64,000 nucleotides of DNA, taken from assembly GCA_039964455.1 (NCBI GenBank), contig JBDVXK010000012.1:682001-746000 (forward strand). The letters are read 5' to 3'. The DNA is from CALJFL01 sp039964455 (GTDB lineage Bacteria; Pseudomonadota; Gammaproteobacteria; Pseudomonadales; Halieaceae). Each line of letters begins with the position of its first letter. Position 1 is the first letter of the stretch. Below are positions 8,044 through 16,685 of the stretch, in pieces. The position numbers were made by a program, and so were the translations under genes. Under the pieces are notes generated by a model that was given only the letters and a program-made list of their open reading frames with translations, ran no database searches and was not told the origin of the DNA.

Positions 8044-9786
8044 CTACGGAGCCTGCCGGTCGTAAACCACTTGCCCCGCAAACAGGGTGAGGTCGGGGCT
8101 GGTTTCACTGATTGCGCTGGGGGGAATGCTAAACAGGTTTTGATTAAGCACGATAAGATCTGCCGACTTGCCCACTTGCACTGAGCCCGTGCGGGCCTCC
8201 AGCCGATAGGCGAGCGCGCCCTGCTGGGTGGCTATATGCAGAGCCTGCTCAAGGCTAATGGCCTGCTCCGCCCACAGTGTCTCGTCGCTGTCTGAGGCGG
8301 GATTTTTGCGCGTGACCATCGCCTCTATGGCCGGCCATGGGTTCATATCGGCCGCGGCCGAAGGCCAGTCCGACCCCATAATCACGTTCGCACCCGAGTC
8401 GAGCAAATCTTTAATCGGAAAATATTCGTAGCCGCGCTCGCCGACGGCACCAATGACAGCGTCGATGATAGGCCGGGGATACCAGAGGTAGGGTGACAAA
8501 TCAGCTGTCACATTCAACTGCGAAAATCGCGGTATATCAGCAGGGTCTATATAGCCCGCATGACCCAACTCGTGCCGCAAGCCGCTGGCGCCATTTTGTT
8601 TGCGCACCGCCTCTATCGCATCCAGCGCCAGGCGCACCGAGCCATCTCCAGCCGTGTGCACCTTTACCGTAAAGCCCGCAGCGTCCAGGGCTGTTAAGTC
8701 TGCCTCCAAAACCGAAGGCTCAATCATCAGCATGCCCTTGGTCGCGACGGGGTGTTTCTCATCAACCAGATAGGGCTCCAGCATAACGGCAGAACGCGAG
8801 CCGGTGGGCACACCATCAAGATATAACTTGGCGAATCGTGTATGCACATTGGCACTGGCATAACGCTCGCTAAAGGCCAACAAGGCGGGAACATCAATCT
8901 TTTCCGTGCGAGGACCGTACGGGGTCTGCAGGTCTGTGACGACATGTGCTGTTATCAACCCCAACTTATCCGCCTCTGCGTAGGCGGGTGAAATGCTTGC
9001 CGGTGTCCGCGCCTCCAGCATCCCGGTGATACCAAAGGCATTGGCAAGTGATACTGCCCTGCCGATTGCATTGATATTCTGCTGGTGTGACGGTTCAGGA
9101 AGGACCTCACCGATCAATATACTGGCAGACTCCAGGGCTATGCCATTTGGCACACCATCATCATCGCGAAGGAACTTACCACCCTGCGGGTCAGGAGCGT
9201 CCGCAGCAATACCAGCCAACTCCAGCGCCTTGCTATTAACCCAGGCGTGGTGGCCAGAGTCATCCTCAAGGTAAACAGCCCGACCATCCGCTATGTCATC
9301 CAGCCATGCGCGCGGCGACTCCAGAGGATTGTCTTTAAAGAAATCACTGGTCCACTGGCCTCCAGTGATCCAAACCGCATCCGGGTTGTCCGCAATACAG
9401 CCGCGTAAGGCAGCTTCTATCTCATCGGGGCCCGCACTAAAAGCAAAGTTACACTCATAAAGTTGCTTGAGCCCACCCTGCCAGGGGTGCGAATGGGTGT
9501 CATTGATACCCGGCATCGCCATACGGCCATCAAGGTCGATAGCTTTCGTGTCAGCACCGCGATAGGCTTCAGCGCCCTCAGCATCTCCGACGTATACATA
9601 GTTACCGTCGCGTATAGCGACAGCTTCTGCCCAAGGCGCCTCGACGCTCACCGTATAGATTTTGCCATTACTCAGAATCAGATCGGCCGATTGAGGCGTT
9701 GCTGGGGCTGCTACTACCCACCCGGAAGCCAGCAATCCGGCGACAAGGGGAATCACCCTGGCCACCTGCCTGGCTTGCGTATTCAA
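8044..9786 (-). CDS. Secreted amidohydrolase, YtcJ-like (amidohydrolase family 3)
   Basis: A 580-residue metal-dependent hydrolase with a cleavable signal peptide (to about residue 27, VVAAPA), so it acts in the periplasm. The amidohydrolase start ILSNGKIYTV is followed by the metal site DTHSHPWQG (about residue 97), a probable bridging lysine in FAKLYLDGVPTGSR, histidines in KVHTAGDG and LRHELGHAG, and the terminal aspartate in MGSDWPS. This branch includes N-substituted formamide deformylase and related amide hydrolases. Its start overlaps the diheme cytochrome stop by 4 bases, putting it in the aromatic amine dehydrogenase operon. A relative is encoded at 26038-27792. It may free aromatic amines from N-acyl forms before oxidation (inference). 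Confidence 0.8.
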   Translation of the reverse strand: MNTQARQVARVIPLVAGLLASGWVVAAPATPQSADLILSNGKIYTVSVEAPWAEAVAIRDGNYVYVGDAEGAEAYRGADTKAIDLDGRMAMPGINDTHSHPWQGGLKQLYECNFAFSAGPDEIEAALRGCIADNPDAVWITGGQWTSDFFKDNPLESPRAWLDDIADGRAVYLEDDSGHHAWVNSKALELAGIAADAPDPQGGKFLRDDDGVPNGIALESASILIGEVLPEPSHQQNINAIGRAVSLANAFGITGMLEARTPASISPAYAEADKLGLITAHVVTDLQTPYGPRTEKIDVPALLAFSERYASANVHTRFAKLYLDGVPTGSRSAVMLEPYLVDEKHPVATKGMLMIEPSVLEADLTALDAAGFTVKVHTAGDGSVRLALDAIEAVRKQNGASGLRHELGHAGYIDPADIPRFSQLNVTADLSPYLWYPRPIIDAVIGAVGERGYEYFPIKDLLDSGANVIMGSDWPSAAADMNPWPAIEAMVTRKNPASDSDETLWAEQAISLEQALHIATQQGALAYRLEARTGSVQVGKSADLIVLNQNLFSIPPSAISETSPDLTLFAGQVVYDRQAP

Positions 9787-10340
9787 GGTTGTAGCTGGCT
9801 GTAATAGGCCGCGACAGCCGCCATATCCGCTGCGTTAAGGCGCTGGACAACGGTTTGCATATGAGGATGCTGCCTGGCGCCTGATTTATAAGCAGCCAGT
9901 TGCTGCTCCATGTAAGAGGCCTGTTGCCCGGCGAGGTTGGGCCATTCCGGGTTAGCAGTTTTACCCTTGCCGCCATGGCAGGAGACGCAATAAGCGGCAA
10001 CATTCTGGCCCTTGGCGATCAATGACACATCGCCGCTTGCCGCAGCCTGCGGTGCTTGCGCTGCATAGTAGGCGGCCAGCTCATTTACATCGCTGTCGCT
10101 CAGGCCAGCAATCATGGGCGCCATCAGTGCGTTATTGCGCTGGCCCCCACGAAAGTAATTCAATTGGCGAACAAGATAATCGAAATTCTGGCCAGCCAAA
10201 CTGGGCCACTCGGGATTCATCGAGTTACCGTCAGCGCCATGACAGGCCACACAGGTGGCTGCCTTGGCTGGCGCTTCAGCGGCATTTATCCCGCCCGATG
10301 CCAGCCACAAAAAAATCAGCAATGCAGAAAACACTTTCAT
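9783..10340 (-). CDS. Diheme cytochrome c, c4-like
   Basis: A 185-residue periplasmic protein with a signal peptide (residues 1-21) and two similar halves, each with one haem site (CVACH at residue 30, CVSCH near 118) and repeats of the NPEWPxLAGQ segment, as in cytochrome c4. It probably carries electrons from the aromatic amine dehydrogenase toward terminal oxidases. It sits 2 bases after the monohaem cytochrome gene and overlaps the amidohydrolase start by 4 bases. It is far too short for MauG, the diheme enzyme that completes TTQ in methylamine dehydrogenase. Confidence 0.85.
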   Translation of the reverse strand: MKVFSALLIFLWLASGGINAAEAPAKAATCVACHGADGNSMNPEWPSLAGQNFDYLVRQLNYFRGGQRNNALMAPMIAGLSDSDVNELAAYYAAQAPQAAASGDVSLIAKGQNVAAYCVSCHGGKGKTANPEWPNLAGQQASYMEQQLAAYKSGARQHPHMQTVVQRLNAADMAAVAAYYSQLQP

Positions 10341-10342
10341 GG

Positions 10343-10774
10343 TCAGTTCCCCTGTCTGGAGCGCTGATCGGCGATTTCCAGCAGCAGCTGGGTGCGATAA
10401 CGCTCTACTTCGTTTAAGGGCTGGTCTCTGAGGTCGCCCACTTCCCTCGCAGTATAGGGTTCAAAATCTGCCGCCACGCTGGCTCCCCCCATCTCTACCA
10501 ATATCCAGTTCAGTACTTCTGCCAGCTCTTCATCATCTAATGCTGACGTCGCGGACCCGGGTACTTTCACCAGGTAATCACGACCGGCTTCCGTTTCCAA
10601 AAACAGACCTACCTGGTCCTTCATTCGGGGAACAGACATCGCGCCCGCGCCATCAGGCGTATGACAGCCCTCACAATGCATCTGGTAGTGAAACTTTGCC
10701 CGCTGCGGATTAACGTCCAAAGCCTGCGCCGACAAAGAACCAACAGCGCACAATATGAGGAGCGCTATTCTCAT
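10343..10774 (-). CDS. Monohaem cytochrome c associated with aromatic amine dehydrogenase
   Basis: A 143-residue periplasmic cytochrome with signal peptide (residues 1-18) and one CxxCH (HCEGCHTPDGAG). Start chosen at 10774, where the ATG overlaps the light-chain stop as ATGA; the frame is open upstream inside that gene but the extra 24 residues would hide the signal peptide. In Alcaligenes faecalis the gene directly after the aauBEDA group also encodes a small periplasmic c-type cytochrome, so this is probably the immediate or secondary electron acceptor. Confidence 0.82.
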   Translation of the reverse strand: MRIALLILCAVGSLSAQALDVNPQRAKFHYQMHCEGCHTPDGAGAMSVPRMKDQVGLFLETEAGRDYLVKVPGSATSALDDEELAEVLNWILVEMGGASVAADFEPYTAREVGDLRDQPLNEVERYRTQLLLEIADQRSRQGN

Positions 10775-11289
10775 TTGTTGTCGAATGCGAGGCCCACAAC
10801 AATCGCTGACGAGCAGTGATAGGTTGAACTGCTGGTGCCCAGACACCAGTTGACGTCATTTGTCTTGTCGGAGCGATACAGAGGTCTGTCGCCCTCGTCG
10901 CGCTGACACAAGCAGGCACCACACGCCGATTTACCACAGCAGTCGTTGTAGGAAATCACATAGTTACGCCCGTCCACCGGATTACGGCAGGTACCTATCC
11001 ACGTTATTGGCGACATTTCAGTACCGGGCGGGCAGCTGTTGGCGCTGCCGCCGCAGCAACTGCAAAGAAAGCCGTCAATCGCGCAATAACGCCAGTAATC
11101 ACAACTGGCCTCGTCCCCCTCCTCGGCAGGCGTAGTAGGGCCCGCTGAGGCATCTCTGGCAACCGGGAGCAAGGGCAGCGCACTGGCACCTACCAGGAAC
11201 CCGCCCAACCCGCGCAACATACTTCGCCTGGAGCTGCTCTGGGCGAGTTGTCGGGCCTTGCGCTCAAACAGCTTGTCGATGAATTTCAT
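10771..11289 (-). CDS. aauA: Aromatic amine dehydrogenase light chain (TTQ subunit)
   Basis: A 172-residue precursor of the small subunit of a tryptophan tryptophylquinone dehydrogenase, which oxidises primary aromatic amines to aldehydes in the periplasm. A twin-arginine signal (SSSRRSMLRGLGGFLVG) directs folded export. The two tryptophans expected to form TTQ are W97 (PITWIGTC) and W148 (DVNWCLG), 51 residues apart as in characterised MADH and AADH. Asp116 (YNDCCG) sits 19 residues after W97, the place of the catalytic base. The 14 cysteines fit the heavily disulfide-linked fold. Between mauD (4-base overlap) and the cytochrome gene (4-base overlap). Methylamine dehydrogenase is the alternative; the neighbouring arylacetate pathways favour aromatic amines. 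Confidence 0.92.
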   Translation of the reverse strand: MKFIDKLFERKARQLAQSSSRRSMLRGLGGFLVGASALPLLPVARDASAGPTTPAEEGDEASCDYWRYCAIDGFLCSCCGGSANSCPPGTEMSPITWIGTCRNPVDGRNYVISYNDCCGKSACGACLCQRDEGDRPLYRSDKTNDVNWCLGTSSSTYHCSSAIVVGLAFDNK

Positions 11290-11906
11290 GCTTTGTCCGC
11301 CTCCACATAGTTCACGGCTGTTTTCTTATTCATGTATTCCTGAATCGAAGCCACCTTATGCTCTTTGGCTTCGAACAGGCTCTCCAGGTGCTCCCGGGAA
11401 TTAACAATGCCCATAGAGGCAATCTTGCCCTGTTCGTCGATCAATACAGCATAGGGCAACTTTGATACCCCATAGGTCTTGCCCAGAATTTCCGAAACGA
11501 CGTAGGGAAACTGCTGCAAGCCCTTGTGCTCAACATAGGCCTGATGATCATGTTCCATGCCATCACTGGCCAGTACCGCGTGCAACCAACTGTCTTCCGC
11601 AGCAGCTGCAGATTTGAATACGGAGGTGAGCTCACCGCACACCGGGCAGTCCGGCGACAGGAAAAACAGCAGCTGTGCCTTACCATCGCGTACGCCGCCC
11701 ACTTCCTCTAGTTCACCATCCAGCGTTGCCAGCGATAGCGACGGTGCATCCTCACCCACCGACAACACCTGGTTCACCATCAGGGCACCGGCCGGAGCAA
11801 CACGCTCATACAACACACCCACCTGACGCAACAGGGCCAGGTTAATCACCACCATGGCTACGAAACCAATCCATAGCGCTATATTTGAAGCCACCAACCA
11901 ATCCAC
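11286..11906 (-). CDS. mauD: Methylamine-utilization-type thioredoxin-like protein MauD
   Basis: A 206-residue protein with an N-terminal membrane anchor (residues 7-28) and a periplasmic thioredoxin-like domain with a CPVC redox motif in FFLSPDCPVCGEL (about residue 87). MauD is needed to form the disulfides of the TTQ light chain. It is flanked on both sides by 1- to 4-base overlaps with mauE and the light-chain gene, in the conserved order heavy chain, MauE, MauD, light chain. Confidence 0.9.
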   Translation of the reverse strand: MDWLVASNIALWIGFVAMVVINLALLRQVGVLYERVAPAGALMVNQVLSVGEDAPSLSLATLDGELEEVGGVRDGKAQLLFFLSPDCPVCGELTSVFKSAAAAEDSWLHAVLASDGMEHDHQAYVEHKGLQQFPYVVSEILGKTYGVSKLPYAVLIDEQGKIASMGIVNSREHLESLFEAKEHKVASIQEYMNKKTAVNYVEADKA

Positions 11907-12433
11907 TAGAACGCTCCTGAAAATCGTTGGCTATTGGCAATCAACTGCTCGCAGGCAATGTAGACCAAGGCCAGGAAAAGGCTAACCAAAGCGCTGGTAA
12001 CCAACAGCGCAAGCGACCACTCGGCGCCTTGCAATGGCAAGGTCGCCGCCAGTACTGCCAACCCCGCACAAACAAGATTGCGGTAAACCAGCCCCGGGCT
12101 AATCGTGGTATCAGACGCAGGGCCCGCACAACCGCAATTCATATCAGCGCGACCGCGCTGCAGCTGCAGCATCATCAGAGCCGCGTAAGCCACTAAAAGA
12201 ATCGCAGCCAATACCAGGCCCAGCACCCGTGTCTCATTCAACAACAACAATATGGCACAGGCCAATTCGCTTATCGCTACAACCACCACCAACCCACGTG
12301 AGAGCTTCTGCACATCCAGATAGCGGCTGATCAAACCCGCGTACCAGGCGGGGGACCGCAACTTGTGCATACCCGCGGTGGCGAATAGCCAGGCAAGAAA
12401 CAATGCGATGCTGATGACGAGAAACTCAGGCAT
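11906..12433 (-). CDS. mauE: Methylamine-utilization membrane protein MauE
   Basis: A 175-residue integral membrane protein with about four hydrophobic segments. It has the paired cysteines of the family in MNCGCAGP (about residue 99). MauE works with MauD in disulfide formation or export of the TTQ light chain. It lies 7 bases after the heavy-chain gene and overlaps mauD by 1 base. Confidence 0.87.
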   Translation of the reverse strand: MPEFLVISIALFLAWLFATAGMHKLRSPAWYAGLISRYLDVQKLSRGLVVVVAISELACAILLLLNETRVLGLVLAAILLVAYAALMMLQLQRGRADMNCGCAGPASDTTISPGLVYRNLVCAGLAVLAATLPLQGAEWSLALLVTSALVSLFLALVYIACEQLIANSQRFSGAF

Positions 12434-12440
12434 AAGCGCT

Positions 12441-13631
12441 TTACTTGGCTCCGTAAATCATCAGCGGAGTTTCCATACCCAGGTCGGTCATCTTGCGCTG
12501 AAACTCACCGGTCAATCCGTCGTAGGTTTCCGTGGACATATCCACCGGATTGGTCACCATCATCAAAGGCTGTTTACCGCGACTGACTGTGAGGGACAGG
12601 CCCCATTCTTTAAGAGCAATGCGTTGTATGCGCGCTTTCTTCTCCGGATCGAATACCCAGACCTCCGGACCACCACCACCCTGGGTGCCATCTGCGCCAT
12701 CGGGGTGCATCAGAATATAAAAACGGCCTAACTCGTCATCATCGATAATACCGATGCCGCCCGGACGCCAGTTTTGCGCCTTATCCTCTGCGTCCAGCAA
12801 AGACCAGGATTCCCCGGGCACGGCCAGATCGCCCGACATATCTATAGGGTGCACCTCGCCAGTAAATGATGGGAAGTAGGCGACGCCATTGATCAGTGCG
12901 GCCCGTTCAAAGATGGGAGTGTCATCGGAATCGAAGAAGGCTTCACCGCGCTCCTGGGTTCGTATCGTTGCGTCACTTTTCAACTGCACGGACATGAAAC
13001 GGCCGTCTGAGCACAGCGAACTGAAACCGAGCTTGCCTGTGGGGTAAGCCAGGACGCAGCCGGGTGTCGCGACTTCGTTGATAATCTCGCGCTTGTCGAG
13101 ATCTACCACCGTCACCGATGCTGCGGGTGAAAAGTTGGCCACAAGAAGCCACTTGCCGCCATTAATGGTCTGCATCGCAAATCGCTCAGGCATGCCTTGC
13201 AAGCGCTTGGGTACCGGCCAAACCACCTCGTCTAACACTGCCAGGGTCGAGCGATCCCAGATCGTCAATACATCGGTTCGGTCGCCCCTTGGGCCTCGGG
13301 TATTGAAGGATTCAATGACGTAGATTTCATTGCGGGTAGCCGACTCGTGAACGCCGCCCATCATAGACGCGCCTATCGCGCCCTTGTACTGCTCTGCCGC
13401 CGTCTCTGCGGTGGCATCGAGCACCAGTACCTTGCCATCAAGCATGTGGAAAAATGCTGCATCATGCACCAGGAACCAGTGTTCCGGATAACGCTCTGGC
13501 AAGGTTTCTATCACCCCCATTTTTTCGATGGGTAGTGGTGGCGGCAAGCCTTCTTCAGCAGACAGCTGCAGGCTTGCGGCAATCCCCAGTGCAACCCCGA
13601 CGGAGGCGAATAACTTAAATGAAGTAGTCAT
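12441..13631 (-). CDS. aauB: Aromatic amine dehydrogenase heavy chain
   Basis: A 396-residue secreted seven-bladed beta-propeller subunit that binds the TTQ light chain in the periplasmic heterotetramer. A signal peptide runs to about residue 25 (LQLSAEE). Matching family segments include HWFLVHDAAFFHM, IYVIESFNTRGPRGDRTDVL, a WPVPKRLQGMPERFAM loop and LMHPDGADGTQ. First gene of a nine-gene minus-strand operon reaching 7043. AGAAGGA lies just upstream of the ATG, and a possible sigma-70 minus 10 (GATAATAC on the minus strand) is close upstream. Regulation is probably by the FeaR-like AraC protein two genes upstream. Confidence 0.9.
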   Translation of the reverse strand: MTTSFKLFASVGVALGIAASLQLSAEEGLPPPLPIEKMGVIETLPERYPEHWFLVHDAAFFHMLDGKVLVLDATAETAAEQYKGAIGASMMGGVHESATRNEIYVIESFNTRGPRGDRTDVLTIWDRSTLAVLDEVVWPVPKRLQGMPERFAMQTINGGKWLLVANFSPAASVTVVDLDKREIINEVATPGCVLAYPTGKLGFSSLCSDGRFMSVQLKSDATIRTQERGEAFFDSDDTPIFERAALINGVAYFPSFTGEVHPIDMSGDLAVPGESWSLLDAEDKAQNWRPGGIGIIDDDELGRFYILMHPDGADGTQGGGGPEVWVFDPEKKARIQRIALKEWGLSLTVSRGKQPLMMVTNPVDMSTETYDGLTGEFQRKMTDLGMETPLMIYGAK

Positions 13632-13759
13632 AACGGTCCTTCTACGTATTATCCCGCGCGAAACTCATTACAAACGGAACCCTAAGCTTAGTATTTAATC
13701 AGTACTTAACCAACTGGTCTTGCCTGTTAGTGAAGCGCTGCATTGACTGGCAGTGCACT

Positions 13760-14587
13760 TCAGGCAGGCCAGACCTGCGGAAACAGTGTGTCATCGGCCG
13801 GGTATTCGCCGGGTTTCACGCTGACATCAGCCGGATCCACCGTTGGGTCGCTTCCCGCCTTGGGTGTCCAGAGGGCGTCGTCGCCCAACCATCGGGTAGA
13901 CAGGGCGACACGTCGCTTGCCAGCCGAGTTATTACCGCGCGCACCATGCAGCAGCCAAGCGGAAAAAATCACCGCATCTCCGGCGGCAACGTCGTAGCCA
14001 ATAATATCGAAGGCACCCCGGTCAGCCTCTATGTCCGGCATAGGGTCACCTGCGGCTTCTTCCGCCCAGGCATTTGGATGCTCTGACCGGGCGTTAAATA
14101 CCTCAGGGCGATAATAATTGCCGCTGAGATGTGAGCCACGCACGAACTCCATGGCACTCTCCTCCACTGTGGCATCGGTAAGCGCCAACCAAATGGAGCA
14201 GACCTGTTTGCCCATAAAGGGCCAGTAGGGAATATCCTGATGCCAGGGCGTTACCGCGTCAGTGGCAGGCTCCTTGATCAACAGGTGGTCGAAGTAAAAC
14301 CGCACGGCGTCGCTACCCATCGCCTGTCCAGCCAGTTCGGCACAGCCGCTGTGAAAAACATAATCATTGATCACCGGGTTGCTCTGCCACATATATCGCT
14401 CGGTGAACATCCGGTTGCGTTCGTTGCCCGGATTGGCGTCGTTAACCCATTCACCGGGATCAACCAGGCGCTGATCGGCAACGCCTAGCAAGCGCTCTAT
14501 CCACTCTGGATCAACAGCACCAGGCACATGCGCTACACCATCCTCGCGGAAGGCTCGAAGCTGCTCAGCTGTCAGTGAGTTAGCCAT
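13760..14587 (-). CDS. Phytanoyl-CoA dioxygenase (PhyH) family Fe(II)/2-oxoglutarate oxygenase
   Basis: A 275-residue cytoplasmic 2-oxoglutarate-dependent oxygenase. The iron triad is visible as HxD in VTPWHQDIPYW (about residue 118) and a distal histidine in SAWLLHGARGNNS, with an arginine in KRRVALSTRW to hold 2-oxoglutarate. The family hydroxylates very diverse substrates. It overlaps the AraC regulator gene by 16 bases, so the two are one transcript. Located between regulator and aromatic amine dehydrogenase, it may act on an amine or arylacetate derivative, but the substrate cannot be read from sequence. Confidence 0.8.
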   Translation of the reverse strand: MANSLTAEQLRAFREDGVAHVPGAVDPEWIERLLGVADQRLVDPGEWVNDANPGNERNRMFTERYMWQSNPVINDYVFHSGCAELAGQAMGSDAVRFYFDHLLIKEPATDAVTPWHQDIPYWPFMGKQVCSIWLALTDATVEESAMEFVRGSHLSGNYYRPEVFNARSEHPNAWAEEAAGDPMPDIEADRGAFDIIGYDVAAGDAVIFSAWLLHGARGNNSAGKRRVALSTRWLGDDALWTPKAGSDPTVDPADVSVKPGEYPADDTLFPQVWPA

Positions 14588-15540
14588 TGCTTCCTGAAAC
14601 GGGCCGGGGTTTCGCCGTATTGCTGTTTGAATACGCGGCTGAAATGGGACGCATCATTGAAACCAAAGCGAAAGGCAATTTCGGATACCGAGTAACTGTC
14701 AAATGCGGGTTCCCTGAAGGCCGATTCACAGGCCTCAAGGCGCAGTCTCTGAATGAATCGCGAGACTGACTCGCCGCTGTCCGCAAACAACATATGCAGG
14801 TAGCGGGTAGAGATATCATGCCGGGCTGCCAGCACCGCCGGAGTCAGGGAATCCTCAGCCAGATGGTTACGAATATAGGCCTTTATCCGCGACAGATACT
14901 CATCCTTCAAGCCGCTGCTAAGCGCATCATGCTTCTGCGTGTCGGCCGCATAGCCCAGCGTGGTGCACAATAAATCAATGACATTGGCCTCCAGGCGCTG
15001 CGCCAGGACGCCATCCATGTTCTCCAGCCTGGCCCCTATATTGGCAACAAACTGCGAGAACAGTCCGTTGGCGCCGTCAGCCGCGCGCATGCGCACGCCA
15101 AGGTGCCGCTGCGGCTGGGTAACGTACTCCTCTAGCATGGTCTGCGGCACCGCCAGCACAACTTGGCTGTAAGACTCACGGAAATGCAGCTCATAAGGCT
15201 CTGAACTGAGACACATGGCGAAGTCACCGGGCTGCAGGTGGGCCTCCCGGCCACGCTGACACACCAGTCCCTCACCCTGAACCTGAACTTTTACCAGATA
15301 GGCCGCTTCATCTGCCCTGCCGATATCTGCCCGACGACGGAAAACGTCCAGCGGCGAGCTCGATACCGCAGCAACACCCACCCGACTCAACTGGCTGTGC
15401 TGAATCTGCCCCGAAAATACCGCACGATCTTCACGACTGGCTTCCACAGCCATGGGGAAGAAACGGTCACATACCAAGTCGCCAAAGCCTTCTAGTCGCT
15501 GGCCCTGTGGCAGGTGGTTCACTGTCTTCAGCTCAAACAT
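14572..15540 (-). CDS. AraC family transcriptional regulator, FeaR-like
   Basis: A 322-residue activator with an N-terminal cupin-like sensing half of the AraC-binding-like type (QGEGLVCQRGREAHLQPGD) and a C-terminal double helix-turn-helix (DISTRYLHMLFADSGESV, then SVSEIAFRFGFNDASHFSR). The arrangement matches FeaR, which activates phenethylamine oxidation in E. coli, and the location upstream of the aromatic amine dehydrogenase operon supports the same job. A GATACA-N25-TGTATC inverted repeat lies upstream at 15615-15651. Confidence 0.8.
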   Translation of the reverse strand: MFELKTVNHLPQGQRLEGFGDLVCDRFFPMAVEASREDRAVFSGQIQHSQLSRVGVAAVSSSPLDVFRRRADIGRADEAAYLVKVQVQGEGLVCQRGREAHLQPGDFAMCLSSEPYELHFRESYSQVVLAVPQTMLEEYVTQPQRHLGVRMRAADGANGLFSQFVANIGARLENMDGVLAQRLEANVIDLLCTTLGYAADTQKHDALSSGLKDEYLSRIKAYIRNHLAEDSLTPAVLAARHDISTRYLHMLFADSGESVSRFIQRLRLEACESAFREPAFDSYSVSEIAFRFGFNDASHFSRVFKQQYGETPARFRKQWLTH

Positions 15541-15614
15541 ATACTCACCGGAAAGACCTTGAAGTCCCTCTTCTTATCGCCCAAGTATCGGCGAAATGCG
15601 CCGCAACCACAAGT

Positions 15615-15651
15615 GATACAGTTTTTATTGGAACCAATGGCTATTTGTATC
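15615..15651. promoter_or_regulatory. Inverted repeat GATACA-N25-TGTATC upstream of the FeaR-like gene
   Basis: GATACA at 15615-15620 and TGTATC at 15646-15651 form an inverted repeat with a 25-base gap. The same half site and the same 25-base gap occur at 16603-16639 in the paaX/paaK region. It lies 75 bases upstream of the AraC-type gene and just after the paaX stop. Probably a PaaX site, by analogy with the other two places. Confidence 0.5.
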
Positions 15652-15653
15652 GT

Positions 15654-16574
15654 TTATAGCAATGAAAAGCGCTGGGCAAAACGTCGGTCTGCAGGGGGCA
15701 CCAAGCCGCTGCCGTTTTCCAGAGTGTCACAGATGTACTCAGCTGAAGACTGTGCAATCTGCAAATAGGCTGCCCCGGTATCGGCCAGGGCCTGGTCACC
15801 AGGCCAGCGCGCCGGTAATAGCTCTTGTGGAATCCGGGTGTCCTGCAGCAGGATGCGCCGGTAGTCATGAATCAACAATACGCGGGCAATAAAGGCGGCC
15901 TCTGGCTCCAGTTCGCCCCCCTTTTGCAGAAGCTTGAACAGGGCCTTGAAGTGTTTTAAAAAATCGCGGTAGCGAAGTGCCACCTCATCAAGTTGCCAGA
16001 CATCCTGCACAAGCTGCCGCAGCAATGCCGGCGGTGTTTGCGGCAGGGTATCGGCTTCCATCACCAGCACCTGGTCTACGGCCTCGAATTCCTGCAAGGT
16101 ATCCAGCAGCACCCGACCACCGCTACCGGGCTTGGCGTAGGTTCCGTTACTGATTGCGCGAAACCCCTGCCACTGCAGGCTACGACGAAATCGTTCACGC
16201 TGCTCATCGGGCAAGGAGAGGGGCACCACCACTTGCCAGCGGCCATTCCATGCCGCATCGTCCATTGCATAAATGCGACGTGCGGCTCGCTGGTACTCGT
16301 GGCTGCCGTATTCCGTAAAGCGGTAGTAACTGCGACGCCCCACCCTGTCGAACTCCAGCCAACCCTCTTTTACCAACCGAAATACGGACGTGCGCACCAG
16401 CCGCTCGTTCAGCCCTAGTGGCGCCATGGCTCGCACCAGACTACCCAGCCAAATCGATCCGCCATGCTGGGAGACAACGTCTCCAAACAGGGTCACAATA
16501 AGGGACGTGGTGCGCATGGGACGGCGGGAGGTGAAGCCCTCCACCAGTTGTTCTATCACCCGGGACTGATTCAT
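15654..16574 (-). CDS. paaX: Phenylacetic acid degradation repressor PaaX
   Basis: A 306-residue GntR-like repressor that releases DNA on binding phenylacetyl-CoA. It begins with a winged-helix domain (RPMRTTSLIVTLFGDVV, then GLNERLVRTSVFRLVKEGWL), followed by the PaaX core and C-terminal domains (FRRSLQWQGFRAISNGTY; LLIHDYRRILLQDTRIP). Start set at 16574 (MNQSRVIEQL); the open frame extends 8 more codons. Divergent from paaK, with an inverted repeat at 16599-16643 between them. PaaX normally represses paa genes, so it probably also controls the divergent genes at 32.3 kb, where the same 12-base sequence is found. Confidence 0.93.
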   Translation of the reverse strand: MNQSRVIEQLVEGFTSRRPMRTTSLIVTLFGDVVSQHGGSIWLGSLVRAMAPLGLNERLVRTSVFRLVKEGWLEFDRVGRRSYYRFTEYGSHEYQRAARRIYAMDDAAWNGRWQVVVPLSLPDEQRERFRRSLQWQGFRAISNGTYAKPGSGGRVLLDTLQEFEAVDQVLVMEADTLPQTPPALLRQLVQDVWQLDEVALRYRDFLKHFKALFKLLQKGGELEPEAAFIARVLLIHDYRRILLQDTRIPQELLPARWPGDQALADTGAAYLQIAQSSAEYICDTLENGSGLVPPADRRFAQRFSLL

Positions 16575-16598
16575 TACCTGCCCCGACACTGCAGCCAA

Positions 16599-16643
16599 AT
16601 ATGATACATAACGCTTGATATTATCCTTTTTTTTGTATTATAT
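16599..16643. promoter_or_regulatory. Probable PaaX operator in paaX-paaK intergenic region
   Basis: ATATGATACA at 16599-16608 and TGTATTATAT at 16634-16643 form an inverted repeat with one mismatch and a 25-base gap. The left arm sits in AATATGATACATAAC, which matches 11 of 15 positions of the enterobacterial PaaX consensus as I recall it (WWTRTGATTCGYGWT). The 12-mer TATGATACATAA at 16600-16611 recurs, inverted, at 32370-32381. The right arm lies just before paaK. Confidence 0.6.
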
Positions 16644-16685
16644 ATGCTGCTGACATTTTTACCAGTAGCGTCCCGGGGACTCATA

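Noticed and set aside
9783..10340. MauG-like diheme enzyme
   Set aside because: At 185 residues with two c4-like halves it lacks the size and peroxidase architecture of MauG.
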